DNA of 28,808 bases from a virus. The translations under genes were made by a program, and so were the position numbers. The stretch lies in IMG/VR virus record IMGVR_UViG_3300031566_000277, positions 1 through 28,808 of that record. One strand, written 5' to 3'. The notes under the pieces are model-generated. The model saw only the letters and a program-made list of their open reading frames with translations. It searched no databases and was not told where the DNA came from. Of this stretch, positions 1-6,944 are shown in pieces (position 1 is the first letter of the stretch; the number at the start of each line of letters is the position of its first letter).

Positions 1-206
1 ACCTCCTGCTCTCGGAGAGGCGGCTTACCGGCATTGACAAAAAGGGGGCAGAGGCGCAAGATGAAGCACCATACGGGTGCCTGGCCTGGAGGATCGGCCG
101 GGAAAAGCTCCGCAAGGGGAAGCTCGACGACACGGACGACGACGGCGGAGGATTCGGGATCAGGGAACTGCTCGGGATGGGAGAACTCGGGATGGGAGAA
201 CTCTGA
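1..206 (+). CDS. 3' end of an upstream gene, cut by the window edge (possibly terminase large subunit)
   Basis: The frame whose first complete codon starts at base 3 is open from the window edge to a TGA at 204-206 and gives the last 67 residues of a protein. The segment is charged, with an acidic DDTDDD run followed by a glycine-rich stretch. Its end, LGMGELGMGEL, is encoded by a 15-base tandem duplication at 171-200. The stop overlaps the next start as TGATG, so the two genes are probably translationally coupled. Its place just upstream of the portal is where many phages carry the terminase large subunit, but no terminase motif lies in the visible part, so that identity is positional inference only. 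Confidence 0.6.
   Translation, partial: LLLSERRLTGIDKKGAEAQDEAPYGCLAWRIGREKLRKGKLDDTDDDGGGFGIRELLGMGELGMGEL
171..200 (+). repeat. 15-base tandem duplication inside the 3' end of the upstream gene
   Basis: Two exact copies of CTCGGGATGGGAGAA lie side by side (171-185 and 186-200). They encode LGMGE twice and keep the frame. It is most likely a slippage duplication in a tolerant C-terminal tail. Confidence 0.85.
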
Positions 207-478
207 TGACGCGAGGCCCTGGAATGAGCGGCGGAATGCCAGCCGGCGCGGTGCCGCTGTTGGGCCAGCAGCAGGCGCAGGCGCAAGCCGGGGCGCAGCA
301 GATTTTCCTTGCCATGTACATCCCGCTCATTCCGCACCTGACCGTCTTCCGGGCTGCCCACGGCTATGCCGTCGAGGGCGGTCTGACCGAAGACGCGACC
401 CCCGACCGCGTGGCGGAAGAGGCGGCCGACTACGTGGACGCCGCGATGAAGCGGCTGGGGTTCAACAAGGCGGAGTAG
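206..478 (+). CDS. small phage protein of unknown function between upstream gene and portal
   Basis: This is a 90-residue protein. I chose the ATG at 206 because it overlaps the preceding TGA (TGATG) and because the frame further upstream reads as low-complexity Arg/Gly, a shadow of the preceding gene. The N-terminus is Gly/Met/Pro-rich with a QQQAQAQAGAQQ stretch. A hydrophobic segment follows (IFLAMYIPLIPHLTVF, about residues 32-47), then an acidic helical C-terminus ending AMKRLGFNKAE. The hydrophobic segment contains two prolines, so I do not call it a membrane helix. No family is recognised. The stop is two bases upstream of the tRNA-like sequence. The position suggests a packaging or structural accessory role, but nothing in the sequence proves it. 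Confidence 0.7.
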   Translation: MTRGPGMSGGMPAGAVPLLGQQQAQAQAGAQQIFLAMYIPLIPHLTVFRAAHGYAVEGGLTEDATPDRVAEEAADYVDAAMKRLGFNKAE

Positions 479-479
479 A

Positions 480-551
480 CGTGGCCGGGAGGCAAGGCGT
501 CTCACTGGTCTCATAAGCCAGAGCAGGCCGGTTCGATTCCGGCGGCCACCA
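480..551 (+). tRNA. tRNA-like gene, anticodon CAT (Met or Ile2 type)
   Basis: The stretch folds as a cloverleaf. The anticodon stem is 505-509/517-521 (CTGGT/GCCAG) with loop CTCATAA and anticodon CAT at 512-514. The T arm is 527-543 with the consensus loop TTCGATT and a perfect 5-bp stem. The D stem is 489-492/500-503 with GG in its loop, and the acceptor is 481-486 paired with 544-549. Oddities: the outermost acceptor pair is C-C, position 8 is G and position 14 is C instead of the near-universal U8 and A14, and the end can be read as ACCA at 548-551 if the palindromic GGCC acceptor is paired one register over. The anticodon stem lacks the three G-C pairs of an initiator tRNA. It may be a functional phage tRNA, a degenerate one, or an integration-site remnant. 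Confidence 0.6.
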
Positions 552-586
552 CTTTCAACCGTTTGACAATCCAACCCGGGAAACTT

Positions 587-612
587 CACCGCCGCCCGGC
601 CAGGCAGCGGTG
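587..612 (+). other. hairpin in the leader between tRNA and portal gene
   Basis: CACCGC at 587-592 pairs perfectly with GCGGTG at 607-612 around a 14-base loop. It sits 20 bases upstream of a larger hairpin. No gene is seen in the 552-713 gap, so this is candidate leader structure. Its role is unknown. Confidence 0.4.
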
Positions 613-618
613 AGGGAA

Positions 619-680
619 CCCCAAGCAAACAGCAGCCGTCGAGGGCTCGACACCTCGGCGGCTGTTTTCGTTTCTTGGGG
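619..680 (+). terminator. extended hairpin with T-tract, candidate intrinsic terminator or attenuator upstream of portal
   Basis: Bases 633-644 pair with 653-664 as a 12-bp stem with one G-T pair and an 8-base loop, followed directly by TTTTCGTTT. An outer helix, CCCCAAG at 619-625 with CTTGGGG at 674-680, can extend the structure. The strong GC stem plus T-tract is the pattern of an intrinsic terminator. It could separate the upstream gene and tRNA transcript from the head genes, or act as an attenuator or processing site, since the portal start lies only 33 bases beyond it. Confidence 0.6.
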
Positions 681-713
681 TTCTCCCGGCCGCTTTTACC
701 CTGGTCAAGAGTC

Positions 714-2465
714 ATGGCCGGCTTCGACGTGGGCAACCGGATCGACCTCGGCCGCCTGCACAAGGCGATCGGCACTTCTCGCGATGCCCTGCGCCCGTTC
801 CGGGGCAGCAGGACCGAGATGATCCGCGACTACGTGGGGTCCTGGTACTCGTCCAGCGGGGCCCGTTTCCTGACCTACGTGAACAAGCTGAACCAGACGG
901 CCGGCATCTACACGATGGCCCTGGCCTTCAACAATCCGCAGGTCAAGATCGACTCGTTCGACTTCCGCCTCTGGCCCTTCTGCCGCAAGTACCAGGTCAA
1001 CGTCAACAAGGTCATCGCCAACATCGACCTCAAAACGACCTTGCAGGCGGCCACGCTGGACGCCTTCTTCCTGATGGGCATCTGCAAGGTCTACATGGCC
1101 GACGCGGGCGAGGTGCAGCTCGACGACAACGTGTGGGTCGACCCCGGAAAGCCCTGGGTGAGCCGAATCTCGCCCGACGACGCGATTCTCGACATGGCCG
1201 TCAAGGACATCCGGGCCATGCGGTTCTGCGGCGACCGCTACCGGGTTCCCTATTGGAAGATCAGCGAGCGCGACGACTTCGAGCGCAGGGTGGTTGCGCA
1301 CGTCTCCCCGACCTCGAAGGCCGCCACCCAGGAGGGGAGCGAACGGGCATCCGAGATCGCCTCCGGCATGGCCGTGGATGACGACGAGCTGGAGCCGATG
1401 GTCTGGCTGGAGGACGTGTACCTGCCGGAGACCAGGCGGCTGGTGACCTTCGCGGCCGACAACACGGATCTGCCTCCCCTGAAGGTCGGGGACCGGCGGG
1501 ATAGTCCCCAGGGGCCCTACAAGCACCTGAGCCTGGGGCTCGTGCCCGACAACATCATCCCGAGCACGCCGGCCCACCACCTCAAGGCGCTGCACGACCT
1601 GAGCAACCGGCTCTACCGGAAGCTCTCGGCCCAGGCGGCTCAGCAGAAGAACACGATCGCATATCCCCCCGGCGGCGAAGACGACGCAAAGAGACACAAG
1701 GAAGCCAAGAACGGCGAGTATTGGAAGTGCCGCGATCCTAAGAGCATTTCCCCGGTCAACACGCCCGGCGTGGACGGCAACACGCACGCCTTTTTCCTGG
1801 CCGCCCAGGAAATCTACAACGTCCAGTCCGGCAATGAGCGGGTGATTGGCGGACTTAGCAGCGAGGCGGAGACGCTGGGGCAGGCGGAGATGGAGCGGGG
1901 CGGCGCGGTCGGCCGCATCGCCCACATGAAGGGGGCCGTGAACTGTTGGGCGGGCGACATCGCACGGGAGATGGGCGGACTGATGTTCGATGACGAGGCC
2001 CTGACGGTCTCCTCGTCGATGGAGGCCGAGAACACGGGCTTCTTCGTCGACACGAGCTGGCGGCCCGGCGAGCGCGAGGGGCTGAAGGACCACTACGACT
2101 TCTCGGTCGAGCCGAACAGCATGGGCTACCAGCCGCCGGAGGCCAAGCTGCAAAGGATCTTTGCTTTCGTAGAGAAGGTGGGCAAGGTCTATCCCATGGT
2201 CCAGGCGGGCATTCTCGACGTGCAGGAGCTGACGAGGATCGCGTCGGAGTACGAGAACATTCCGGAGCTACAGCGGATCTTCAAGTACATGACGCCGGAG
2301 ATGCTGGGCGGGCCCGGCGGCGATCCGCACCAGGCGACCAAGGCGCCCGTCACGAGCCGGGAGACGGTGCGGACCAACCGCTCCCAGGGTCCGCAGGGTC
2401 AGGGGATGGCGGCCGTCTTGGGGCAAATGATGCAGGGGCGTGGGCAAGGGCAAAACGGGACCTGA
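714..2465 (+). CDS. portal protein
   Basis: This 583-residue protein has the character of a portal subunit, the dodecameric ring at the capsid vertex through which DNA is packaged and ejected. Near the N-terminus it has FRGSRTEMIRDYVGSWYSSS (about residues 28-47), a pattern common at the front of podovirus-type portals. A mixed region follows, with helical clip and stem-like sequence, and then a Gln/Gly-rich disordered tail (MMQGRGQGQNGT). I chose the ATG at 714. An upstream in-frame TTG at 675 lies inside the terminator-like hairpin and would add only a non-conserved leader. Length and position, directly upstream of scaffold and capsid genes, fit. The assignment rests on motif memory and synteny. 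Confidence 0.8.
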   Translation: MAGFDVGNRIDLGRLHKAIGTSRDALRPFRGSRTEMIRDYVGSWYSSSGARFLTYVNKLNQTAGIYTMALAFNNPQVKIDSFDFRLWPFCRKYQVNVNKVIANIDLKTTLQAATLDAFFLMGICKVYMADAGEVQLDDNVWVDPGKPWVSRISPDDAILDMAVKDIRAMRFCGDRYRVPYWKISERDDFERRVVAHVSPTSKAATQEGSERASEIASGMAVDDDELEPMVWLEDVYLPETRRLVTFAADNTDLPPLKVGDRRDSPQGPYKHLSLGLVPDNIIPSTPAHHLKALHDLSNRLYRKLSAQAAQQKNTIAYPPGGEDDAKRHKEAKNGEYWKCRDPKSISPVNTPGVDGNTHAFFLAAQEIYNVQSGNERVIGGLSSEAETLGQAEMERGGAVGRIAHMKGAVNCWAGDIAREMGGLMFDDEALTVSSSMEAENTGFFVDTSWRPGEREGLKDHYDFSVEPNSMGYQPPEAKLQRIFAFVEKVGKVYPMVQAGILDVQELTRIASEYENIPELQRIFKYMTPEMLGGPGGDPHQATKAPVTSRETVRTNRSQGPQGQGMAAVLGQMMQGRGQGQNGT

Positions 2466-2476
2466 GGAGCGGGACG

Positions 2477-2755
2477 ATGAAGTATCGAAAGAAACCCGTG
2501 GTGGTCGAGGCGCATAGGCTCGCGAAATTCGCAGTTATGCCGAAGTGGCTTTGCGAAGCATGGGACTCTGGCGTTGTCCATCTTCACCCTGCGGGCAACG
2601 ACCTCGTGCTGATTGAGACCCTCGAAGGCACGATGGAAGCGAACATGGGCGATTGGATCATCAAGGGCATCAAGGGGGAATTGTATCCCTGCAAGCCGGA
2701 TATTTTCGAGGCAACCTACGAACCCGTGGGCACCTCGGACGAATCGCCGGGGTAG
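2477..2755 (+). CDS. small phage protein with a GDWIIKGIKGELYPCKPDIF motif
   Basis: This 92-residue protein starts MKYRKKPVVVEA and carries GDWIIKGIKGELYPCKPDIF near its C-terminus. That combination recurs in a widespread small phage protein of unknown function. The start is clear: the preceding stop is 11 bases upstream and a GGAGCGGGAC purine stretch precedes the ATG. There is no signal peptide or membrane segment, and the content suggests a compact beta-rich fold. It lies between the portal and a second small gene within the head operon. The family has no role I can state with confidence. Recognition of the family is firm; function is unknown. Confidence 0.75.
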   Translation: MKYRKKPVVVEAHRLAKFAVMPKWLCEAWDSGVVHLHPAGNDLVLIETLEGTMEANMGDWIIKGIKGELYPCKPDIFEATYEPVGTSDESPG

Positions 2756-2779
2756 TTCTTGGCGCCGTGGAAATGACTG

Positions 2780-3133
2780 ATGGGCAGCGCGACGAAAAAG
2801 CTGGTCTACGTCGGCGGTGAGCCTCACTGGCTGAGCGCGGAGGAGCAAGAGGCCCTCGGGATCATACCGCGCCGGTCGGGACTCCCCGGGATCGCCTCCG
2901 GCTACAGCGAGGGAAAGCCGGGAAAGTCGCTCTCCATGTCCTGCCATCCGAGCCAGGTGAAGCTGATGAACGACACGATGGCGGACCACGGAATCAGTGG
3001 CGTCGAGTGGGACAAGCGGGGCAAGTGCAGGATCACCTCGCGCAGGGCGCGAGCCCGCGCGATGCCCATCGTGGGCAACATGCTGCGGCTCGGGCGCTTG
3101 CACGACGAGGACGGGTGCTACGGGGACGGTTGA
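2780..3133 (+). CDS. hypothetical phage protein upstream of scaffold
   Basis: The 117-residue product begins MGSATKKLVYVGGEPHWLS and ends LHDEDGCYGDG. The middle holds SCHPSQVKLMNDTMADHGIS followed by an Arg-rich helix (RITSRRARARAM). Small proteins with a His-Pro-Ser-Gln-type helix and a C-terminal Asp-Gly-Gly-Tyr-Gly-Asp-like ending occur in this slot (portal to scaffold) in other short-tailed phages, as far as I remember; this is unverified. The basic helix could bind nucleic acid or an acidic partner such as the neighbouring scaffold, which is inference only. The ATG at 2780 follows a 24-base gap with no strong ribosome-binding sequence. Confidence 0.65.
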   Translation: MGSATKKLVYVGGEPHWLSAEEQEALGIIPRRSGLPGIASGYSEGKPGKSLSMSCHPSQVKLMNDTMADHGISGVEWDKRGKCRITSRRARARAMPIVGNMLRLGRLHDEDGCYGDG

Positions 3134-3160
3134 CCAACAAACTCAACGGAGGCTACGGCG

Positions 3161-4297
3161 ATGCCTGAAGAGACGAACGAAAGCGACTGGGGCAAGATGA
3201 CGCCCGAGCAACAGCAGGCGGACGTCGACAAGGGCGTGGAGGAAGTCCGGGGGGCGACTGCTGCCGGCCCCGACGAGGACGCGGGTTCCGAAGAGGGCGG
3301 CAAAACCACCGAAAAAACCGAAAAAACCGAAAAAAAAGAGACTACCGGCGACGGCGACGAGACTTCCGCCGCCGCCGATGCCGCCGCGGGCGAGACTTCC
3401 GAGTCGGCCGATGGCGAAGAGGCGGAGGATGGCGCGGAGGATGGCGCGAAGGAGGGCGCGGAGGAGTCGGAAGCCAAGTGGCTGGACGACGATACCCGCG
3501 ACTTTGTTGCCACGATCGGCGGCCTGACCGAGGAGGACCTGGCCGGCCTGCACTCCCGGGAGGAGCTCGACTGCGTTCTGCGGGTCATCAACCGAAAGGC
3601 ATTCGAGGCCGGAAGGGCGGTTCTTGGTGAGCTGGGAGGCCAGCAGGACGCGCAGGCTAGCCGCAAGGAGGAGGCCGACCGGCAGGCGAAAGCCCGAGAG
3701 GCAGAGCAGCAGGCACGCCAGCGTGGCGATGATGTTCTCGCCGACCTGGCCAAGTTCAAGCTGCCTGAGGACTTCGACGAGGCGGCCGTCAAGCCGCTCA
3801 ACGCCTTCGTCGAGGCGGCGTCCGCGGAGATACGCAACCTGCGGTCCGAGGTGGCTGGGTTCAAGGAGGAGCGCCAGCAGGAGGCTGCCGGCGACATTCG
3901 CCGCCGGGCCCTGGATTCCCTCCACTCGCTGGGCCACAAGGACTTGTTCGGCGAGCCCGGCAAAGCCCCCACGGCAGACCAGGCGGCGAACATCGCCAAG
4001 GCGATCGACGCCCACCTGGTCCACGCCAACGGGCTTTTTGCGATGGGGCGTCAGGCCGCGCCGACGCCCGCGTTTCTGAAGGCCGCCGTGCAATTGGCGT
4101 TCGGCGACCAACTTTCCAAGCAGCAGCAACGGCAGCTTACCGAGAAGCTCACGAAGCAGTCGGCGAAGCGCACCGGGGGCACCGCGGCAAAGACACTGCC
4201 GAGGCGCAAGGCGTCCCAGTCCAAGCTGGAGGAGGTGACGTCCGACCCGGAAATCGACAAGCTCTTCAAGGACCTGGTTTCGGAGAAATCGGGCTGA
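3161..4297 (+). CDS. capsid scaffolding protein
   Basis: This 378-residue protein is very charged and predicted mostly helical or disordered. Residues 1-105 are an acidic low-complexity head with KTTEKTEKTEKKE and EDGAEDGAKEGAEE repeats. Residues 165-190 and 225-250 are Gln/Glu/Arg coiled-coil-like. The C-terminus is basic then acidic (about 330-378). An acidic, coiled-coil, low-complexity protein placed directly before the major capsid gene is the signature of an internal scaffold, which templates procapsid assembly and then leaves. The start has a good ribosome-binding site (ACGGAGG, 8-9 bases upstream). An A8 run at 3329-3336 gives the in-frame slippery heptamer A-AAA-AAA. The function is assigned by character and position. 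Confidence 0.75.
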   Translation: MPEETNESDWGKMTPEQQQADVDKGVEEVRGATAAGPDEDAGSEEGGKTTEKTEKTEKKETTGDGDETSAAADAAAGETSESADGEEAEDGAEDGAKEGAEESEAKWLDDDTRDFVATIGGLTEEDLAGLHSREELDCVLRVINRKAFEAGRAVLGELGGQQDAQASRKEEADRQAKAREAEQQARQRGDDVLADLAKFKLPEDFDEAAVKPLNAFVEAASAEIRNLRSEVAGFKEERQQEAAGDIRRRALDSLHSLGHKDLFGEPGKAPTADQAANIAKAIDAHLVHANGLFAMGRQAAPTPAFLKAAVQLAFGDQLSKQQQRQLTEKLTKQSAKRTGGTAAKTLPRRKASQSKLEEVTSDPEIDKLFKDLVSEKSG

Positions 4298-4323
4298 GCC
4301 GCCTCATATAGGAGCGCGTTTTC

Positions 4324-5463
4324 ATGCCGTACCTGGCAGTCGATCAAGTGGACGACTTCCTCGAAGCCGTCATGCATAAATACGTGAAGACGGACTGGAA
4401 AGACATTTCCATGCCGCTTCAGAAATACTGGTTCGCCGCGCGCCTGTACTCCCAGGCGAAGCCCGACGACATGGAAGGCGACGAGGTGAACTGGAAGCTC
4501 CAGATCAACAACCCGGACAATTTCAAGGTGACGGGCCTCTACGCGGACGACACGACCAGCCGCGTGAACCTGCTCACCCACGGGTCGATGAAGTGGTCGC
4601 AGAACACGACCAACTACACCTACGACATCACGGAGCCCATCTTCCGGACGTCGAAGGTGGGGATCCTGGAGTACATCAACGTGCAAGAGCACGCCATGTA
4701 CAACGACTACTTCAAGGGCATGGAAAAGCTGATGATGGGGCCCGGCCCGACCTCTCCGACAGAGGCGCCCCGCCCGCCCGCCTCGCTGCTGTGGTGGATT
4801 CAGCCCTACAACACGGCGACCGGTTACGGCAACAACTCGTCGACGTACCAGCTCCGCGCCGGGGCCACTTCCGACTTCCTGGGGATGGACCCCTACGGGT
4901 TTTCGGCGGTGGGGACCGGAGGAATCCTGCGGACCACCTACAGCGGGTGGCGAAACCGCGTGGGCGTCTACAAGACCTTCTCCGAAGACGACGCGATCGA
5001 CACGATCATCGAGTGCATGGACAAGTGCGCGTTCACGCCGGCGCAGAGCTACTCCGAGCTGGCGCCGGGAAGCAAGCCCGGGTGGGAGCTGCTGACCACG
5101 TACAGCCGTCTCAAGGCGGCCAGGAAGATCGCCCAGAGCAGCAACGACAACCTGAGGAGCGACCTGGCCATGTACAAGGGCGCCGTGCTGGTCCGCGGCG
5201 TGCCGTTGGTCTGGGTCCCGGCATGGTCGAACCAGGAGTTCGGTCTGGCCAGGACGGACGGCCTCGTTTTGGGTGTCAACTGGGACACCTTCAAGTACTA
5301 CTTCGCCTCCGGCCTGCGGATGAAGAAGAGACCGCCGTACCAGGACAAGGACAAGCACAACGTCAGGTGGCGCGTGATGGACGACAGCGGCCAGATCGTT
5401 TGCTTCGACTGCCGGCAGAACTTCGCCGTGAACTCTTCGGAGACCATCACGGAATCCGACTGA
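4324..5463 (+). CDS. major capsid protein (HK97-type fold expected)
   Basis: The 379-residue protein follows the scaffold gene and has a TAGGAG ribosome-binding site. Its C-terminal third holds the features I associate with one phage capsid family: LRSDLAMYKGAVLVRGVPLVWVPA, split by eye into a long strand then a loop, later GVNWDTFKYYFASG, and the ending HNVRWRVMDD with VCFDCRQNFAV. Residues 150-215 (Pro/Gly/Asn-rich) could form a surface loop. It would form the icosahedral shell together with the portal. Synteny (portal, scaffold, then this gene, then a LamG-like partner) supports the call. The fold statement follows from what is known of tailed-phage capsids rather than from a visible diagnostic motif. 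Confidence 0.85.
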   Translation: MPYLAVDQVDDFLEAVMHKYVKTDWKDISMPLQKYWFAARLYSQAKPDDMEGDEVNWKLQINNPDNFKVTGLYADDTTSRVNLLTHGSMKWSQNTTNYTYDITEPIFRTSKVGILEYINVQEHAMYNDYFKGMEKLMMGPGPTSPTEAPRPPASLLWWIQPYNTATGYGNNSSTYQLRAGATSDFLGMDPYGFSAVGTGGILRTTYSGWRNRVGVYKTFSEDDAIDTIIECMDKCAFTPAQSYSELAPGSKPGWELLTTYSRLKAARKIAQSSNDNLRSDLAMYKGAVLVRGVPLVWVPAWSNQEFGLARTDGLVLGVNWDTFKYYFASGLRMKKRPPYQDKDKHNVRWRVMDDSGQIVCFDCRQNFAVNSSETITESD

Positions 5464-5542
5464 CCGATTGTCCGAGTCGGTCGTGAAGTGGAGGGCAGTT
5501 CGCTACCAAAAACCATTCGCTTGATAGGAAGGAAAAACGATA

Positions 5543-6430
5543 ATGTCCAATCGACCGGAAATGCCGGGCAGCAACCCCATGGGGCTCAGCCAGGCCCTGT
5601 GGGCGGGGATGCCGCTCGATCAGATCATCGCGTTCCGGGACCCGAGCGTCGGTTTCGGATTCTTCGACAACTTCACCGACTTCGGTGGGATCCTGTCCAC
5701 CAGCGACGGCCAGTATCACTCGGAGGGCAACACCTACCGGTCCTACCAGACGGCCTCCACGTTCATTACGAACGTGGCCTTCACGCCGACGCCGGCCTCC
5801 GTTGCCCCGACCGCCATTGGCGCGATCAAGTTTTCGCCGACGGCCGGCATTGTGGACAACGACATCATGACGCTCGTCCGCGGCGGCAACATCGCCACGC
5901 CCTACGGCGGCTTCCCGTTCTCCATGATCCCCGGCATGTCCAGGGACCTGGTGTTCGAGGCCCGCTTCAAGACGAGCAGCGTCACGGCTTCGATCGGCAA
6001 CTTCTTTGTCGGTCTCGGCGGCGCGGCAGGCGTCGACACGGCCTCGGCCGACTGCCCGATCGCGGCCGACGTCTTGGCGACGACGCTGAGCATGATCGGG
6101 TTCGGGAGGTTCGGGACCTCGACGACCGCGCTGGGGCTGTTCTACGAGCGGGCCAGCGGCACCGTGGCCACGAAAGCGGCGGTGGGAACCCTGGTCGCCG
6201 ACACCTACATCAAGGCCGGGTTCAAGTGGGACGGAGCCATGCAGACCCTGACGCCCTGGATTGACGGGGTCGAACAGCCGGCGTCCCGCTGCAGCAAGGC
6301 GATTGCGGCTGCCACGCCCTGGCCGAACGACTACATGACGGCCATCGCGTCCGCCCGGCAGATCGACGGCACGACTGCCAGCGAATTGACCATGGACTGG
6401 TGGGCCTGCGCCCAGAAGGCATACGGGTAG
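5543..6430 (+). CDS. capsid-associated structural protein with LamG-like beta sandwich (decoration or head fibre)
   Basis: This 295-residue protein starts at an ATG preceded by GGAAGG. The N-terminus ALWAGMPLDQIIAFRDPSVG leads into FGFFDNFTDFGG, a segment I have seen in proteins encoded just after this type of capsid gene. The rest alternates beta strands and loops (for example LVFEARFKTSSVTASIGNFF, then FYERASGTVATKAAVG, and a late KAGFKWDGAMQTLTPWIDG) as in concanavalin-like jelly rolls. No enzyme residues are evident. The likely role is a decoration protein or head fibre on the capsid surface. A carbohydrate-binding function is possible but not shown. Confidence 0.65.
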   Translation: MSNRPEMPGSNPMGLSQALWAGMPLDQIIAFRDPSVGFGFFDNFTDFGGILSTSDGQYHSEGNTYRSYQTASTFITNVAFTPTPASVAPTAIGAIKFSPTAGIVDNDIMTLVRGGNIATPYGGFPFSMIPGMSRDLVFEARFKTSSVTASIGNFFVGLGGAAGVDTASADCPIAADVLATTLSMIGFGRFGTSTTALGLFYERASGTVATKAAVGTLVADTYIKAGFKWDGAMQTLTPWIDGVEQPASRCSKAIAAATPWPNDYMTAIASARQIDGTTASELTMDWWACAQKAYG

Positions 6431-6446
6431 ACGGGCACCGTAGCCT

Positions 6447-6491
6447 CGCCCTGCCGATCCAAAGGTGGGTGGCCCGCGGATCGGCAGGGTG
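6447..6491 (+). terminator. 12-bp perfect hairpin after the head genes, terminator-like without T-tract
   Basis: CCCTGCCGATCC at 6449-6460 is followed 17 bases later by its exact complement at 6478-6489. A G-T and a C-G pair can extend it outward. No T-run follows (CCCCTTCAGC), so it is not a classical intrinsic terminator. It may reduce read-through after the highly expressed capsid genes, protect the 3' end of the mRNA, or be a processing site. The 6431-6546 gap shows no gene. Confidence 0.55.
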
Positions 6492-6546
6492 CCCCTTCAG
6501 CGAGCGGGTGACATTGGAAAAGAAGAAAGAAAGAGGAGGTGTCTGA

Positions 6547-6915
6547 ATGGGACTCCGCGATTTGCTCGCCCTGCGGTCCGAGTGGCTCTCCCTCGGTCCT
6601 CCCCCGCCAGTTGCTGCCGAGCCGACTTTCCGTGCCTGGTGCCGAAAACTGGCCCACCTGCGCGTCTCCGGGACCGATCTCTCTGCCCCCCAGGCCGACG
6701 ATCGGGCGGCCGAGCTATTCTCCAGGATCGTCCAGACCGACGCATTGTGGGCCCGGGCGTATCCGTTGATCCGCGACTTCGTTGTCCCGGCGGCCGAGCC
6801 CCTGATGATCTCGTTGGAGGCCGCTGGCTCGGTGGGCATCGGGACGGCCACCCAGTGTCTGGATGTGCTCTACCTGCTGGGCGCAACTCTCCGCGTGCCG
6901 GCTGACTTTTCCTGA
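6547..6915 (+). CDS. hypothetical phage protein
   Basis: This 122-residue product has a strong ribosome-binding site (AGGAGGT at 6534-6540, six bases before the ATG), which fixes the start. It is mainly helical: MGLRDLLALRSEWLSL at the front, a central charged helix, and a hydrophobic C-terminal half (residues about 76-118) rich in Val, Ala and Leu. The hydrophobic part is interrupted by Pro, Glu and Gln, so I do not predict a transmembrane helix with confidence. No family is recognised. It opens the accessory cassette that follows the hairpin and precedes the papain-fold hydrolase gene. Confidence 0.65.
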   Translation: MGLRDLLALRSEWLSLGPPPPVAAEPTFRAWCRKLAHLRVSGTDLSAPQADDRAAELFSRIVQTDALWARAYPLIRDFVVPAAEPLMISLEAAGSVGIGTATQCLDVLYLLGATLRVPADFS

Positions 6916-6944
6916 TTTACGAAGGCGATTATAAGGTTAGCGGG

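Noticed and set aside
34-516. Plus-strand frame across the first two genes and into the tRNA-like region
   Set aside because: It would overlap two coupled genes and the cloverleaf, and its product is Arg/Gly-rich with no plausible start signal.
563-591. TTGACA at 563-568 as a sigma70-type promoter for the portal operon
   Set aside because: At 17 bases spacing the -10 position reads TCACCG, far from consensus, and the host is unknown.
675-713. TTG start extending the portal N-terminus
   Set aside because: The TTG lies within the outer helix of the terminator-like hairpin and the extra residues are not portal-like; the ATG at 714 is preferred.
705-2153. Minus-strand open frame of 482 codons opposite the portal
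   Set aside because: Shadow of the portal gene: His/Arg/Val-rich product without recognisable motifs, while the + strand frame has portal features and correct synteny.
3118-4129. Minus-strand frames opposite the scaffold gene
   Set aside because: Ser/Ala- and Leu-rich low-complexity antisense products, explained by the repetitive acidic scaffold codons.
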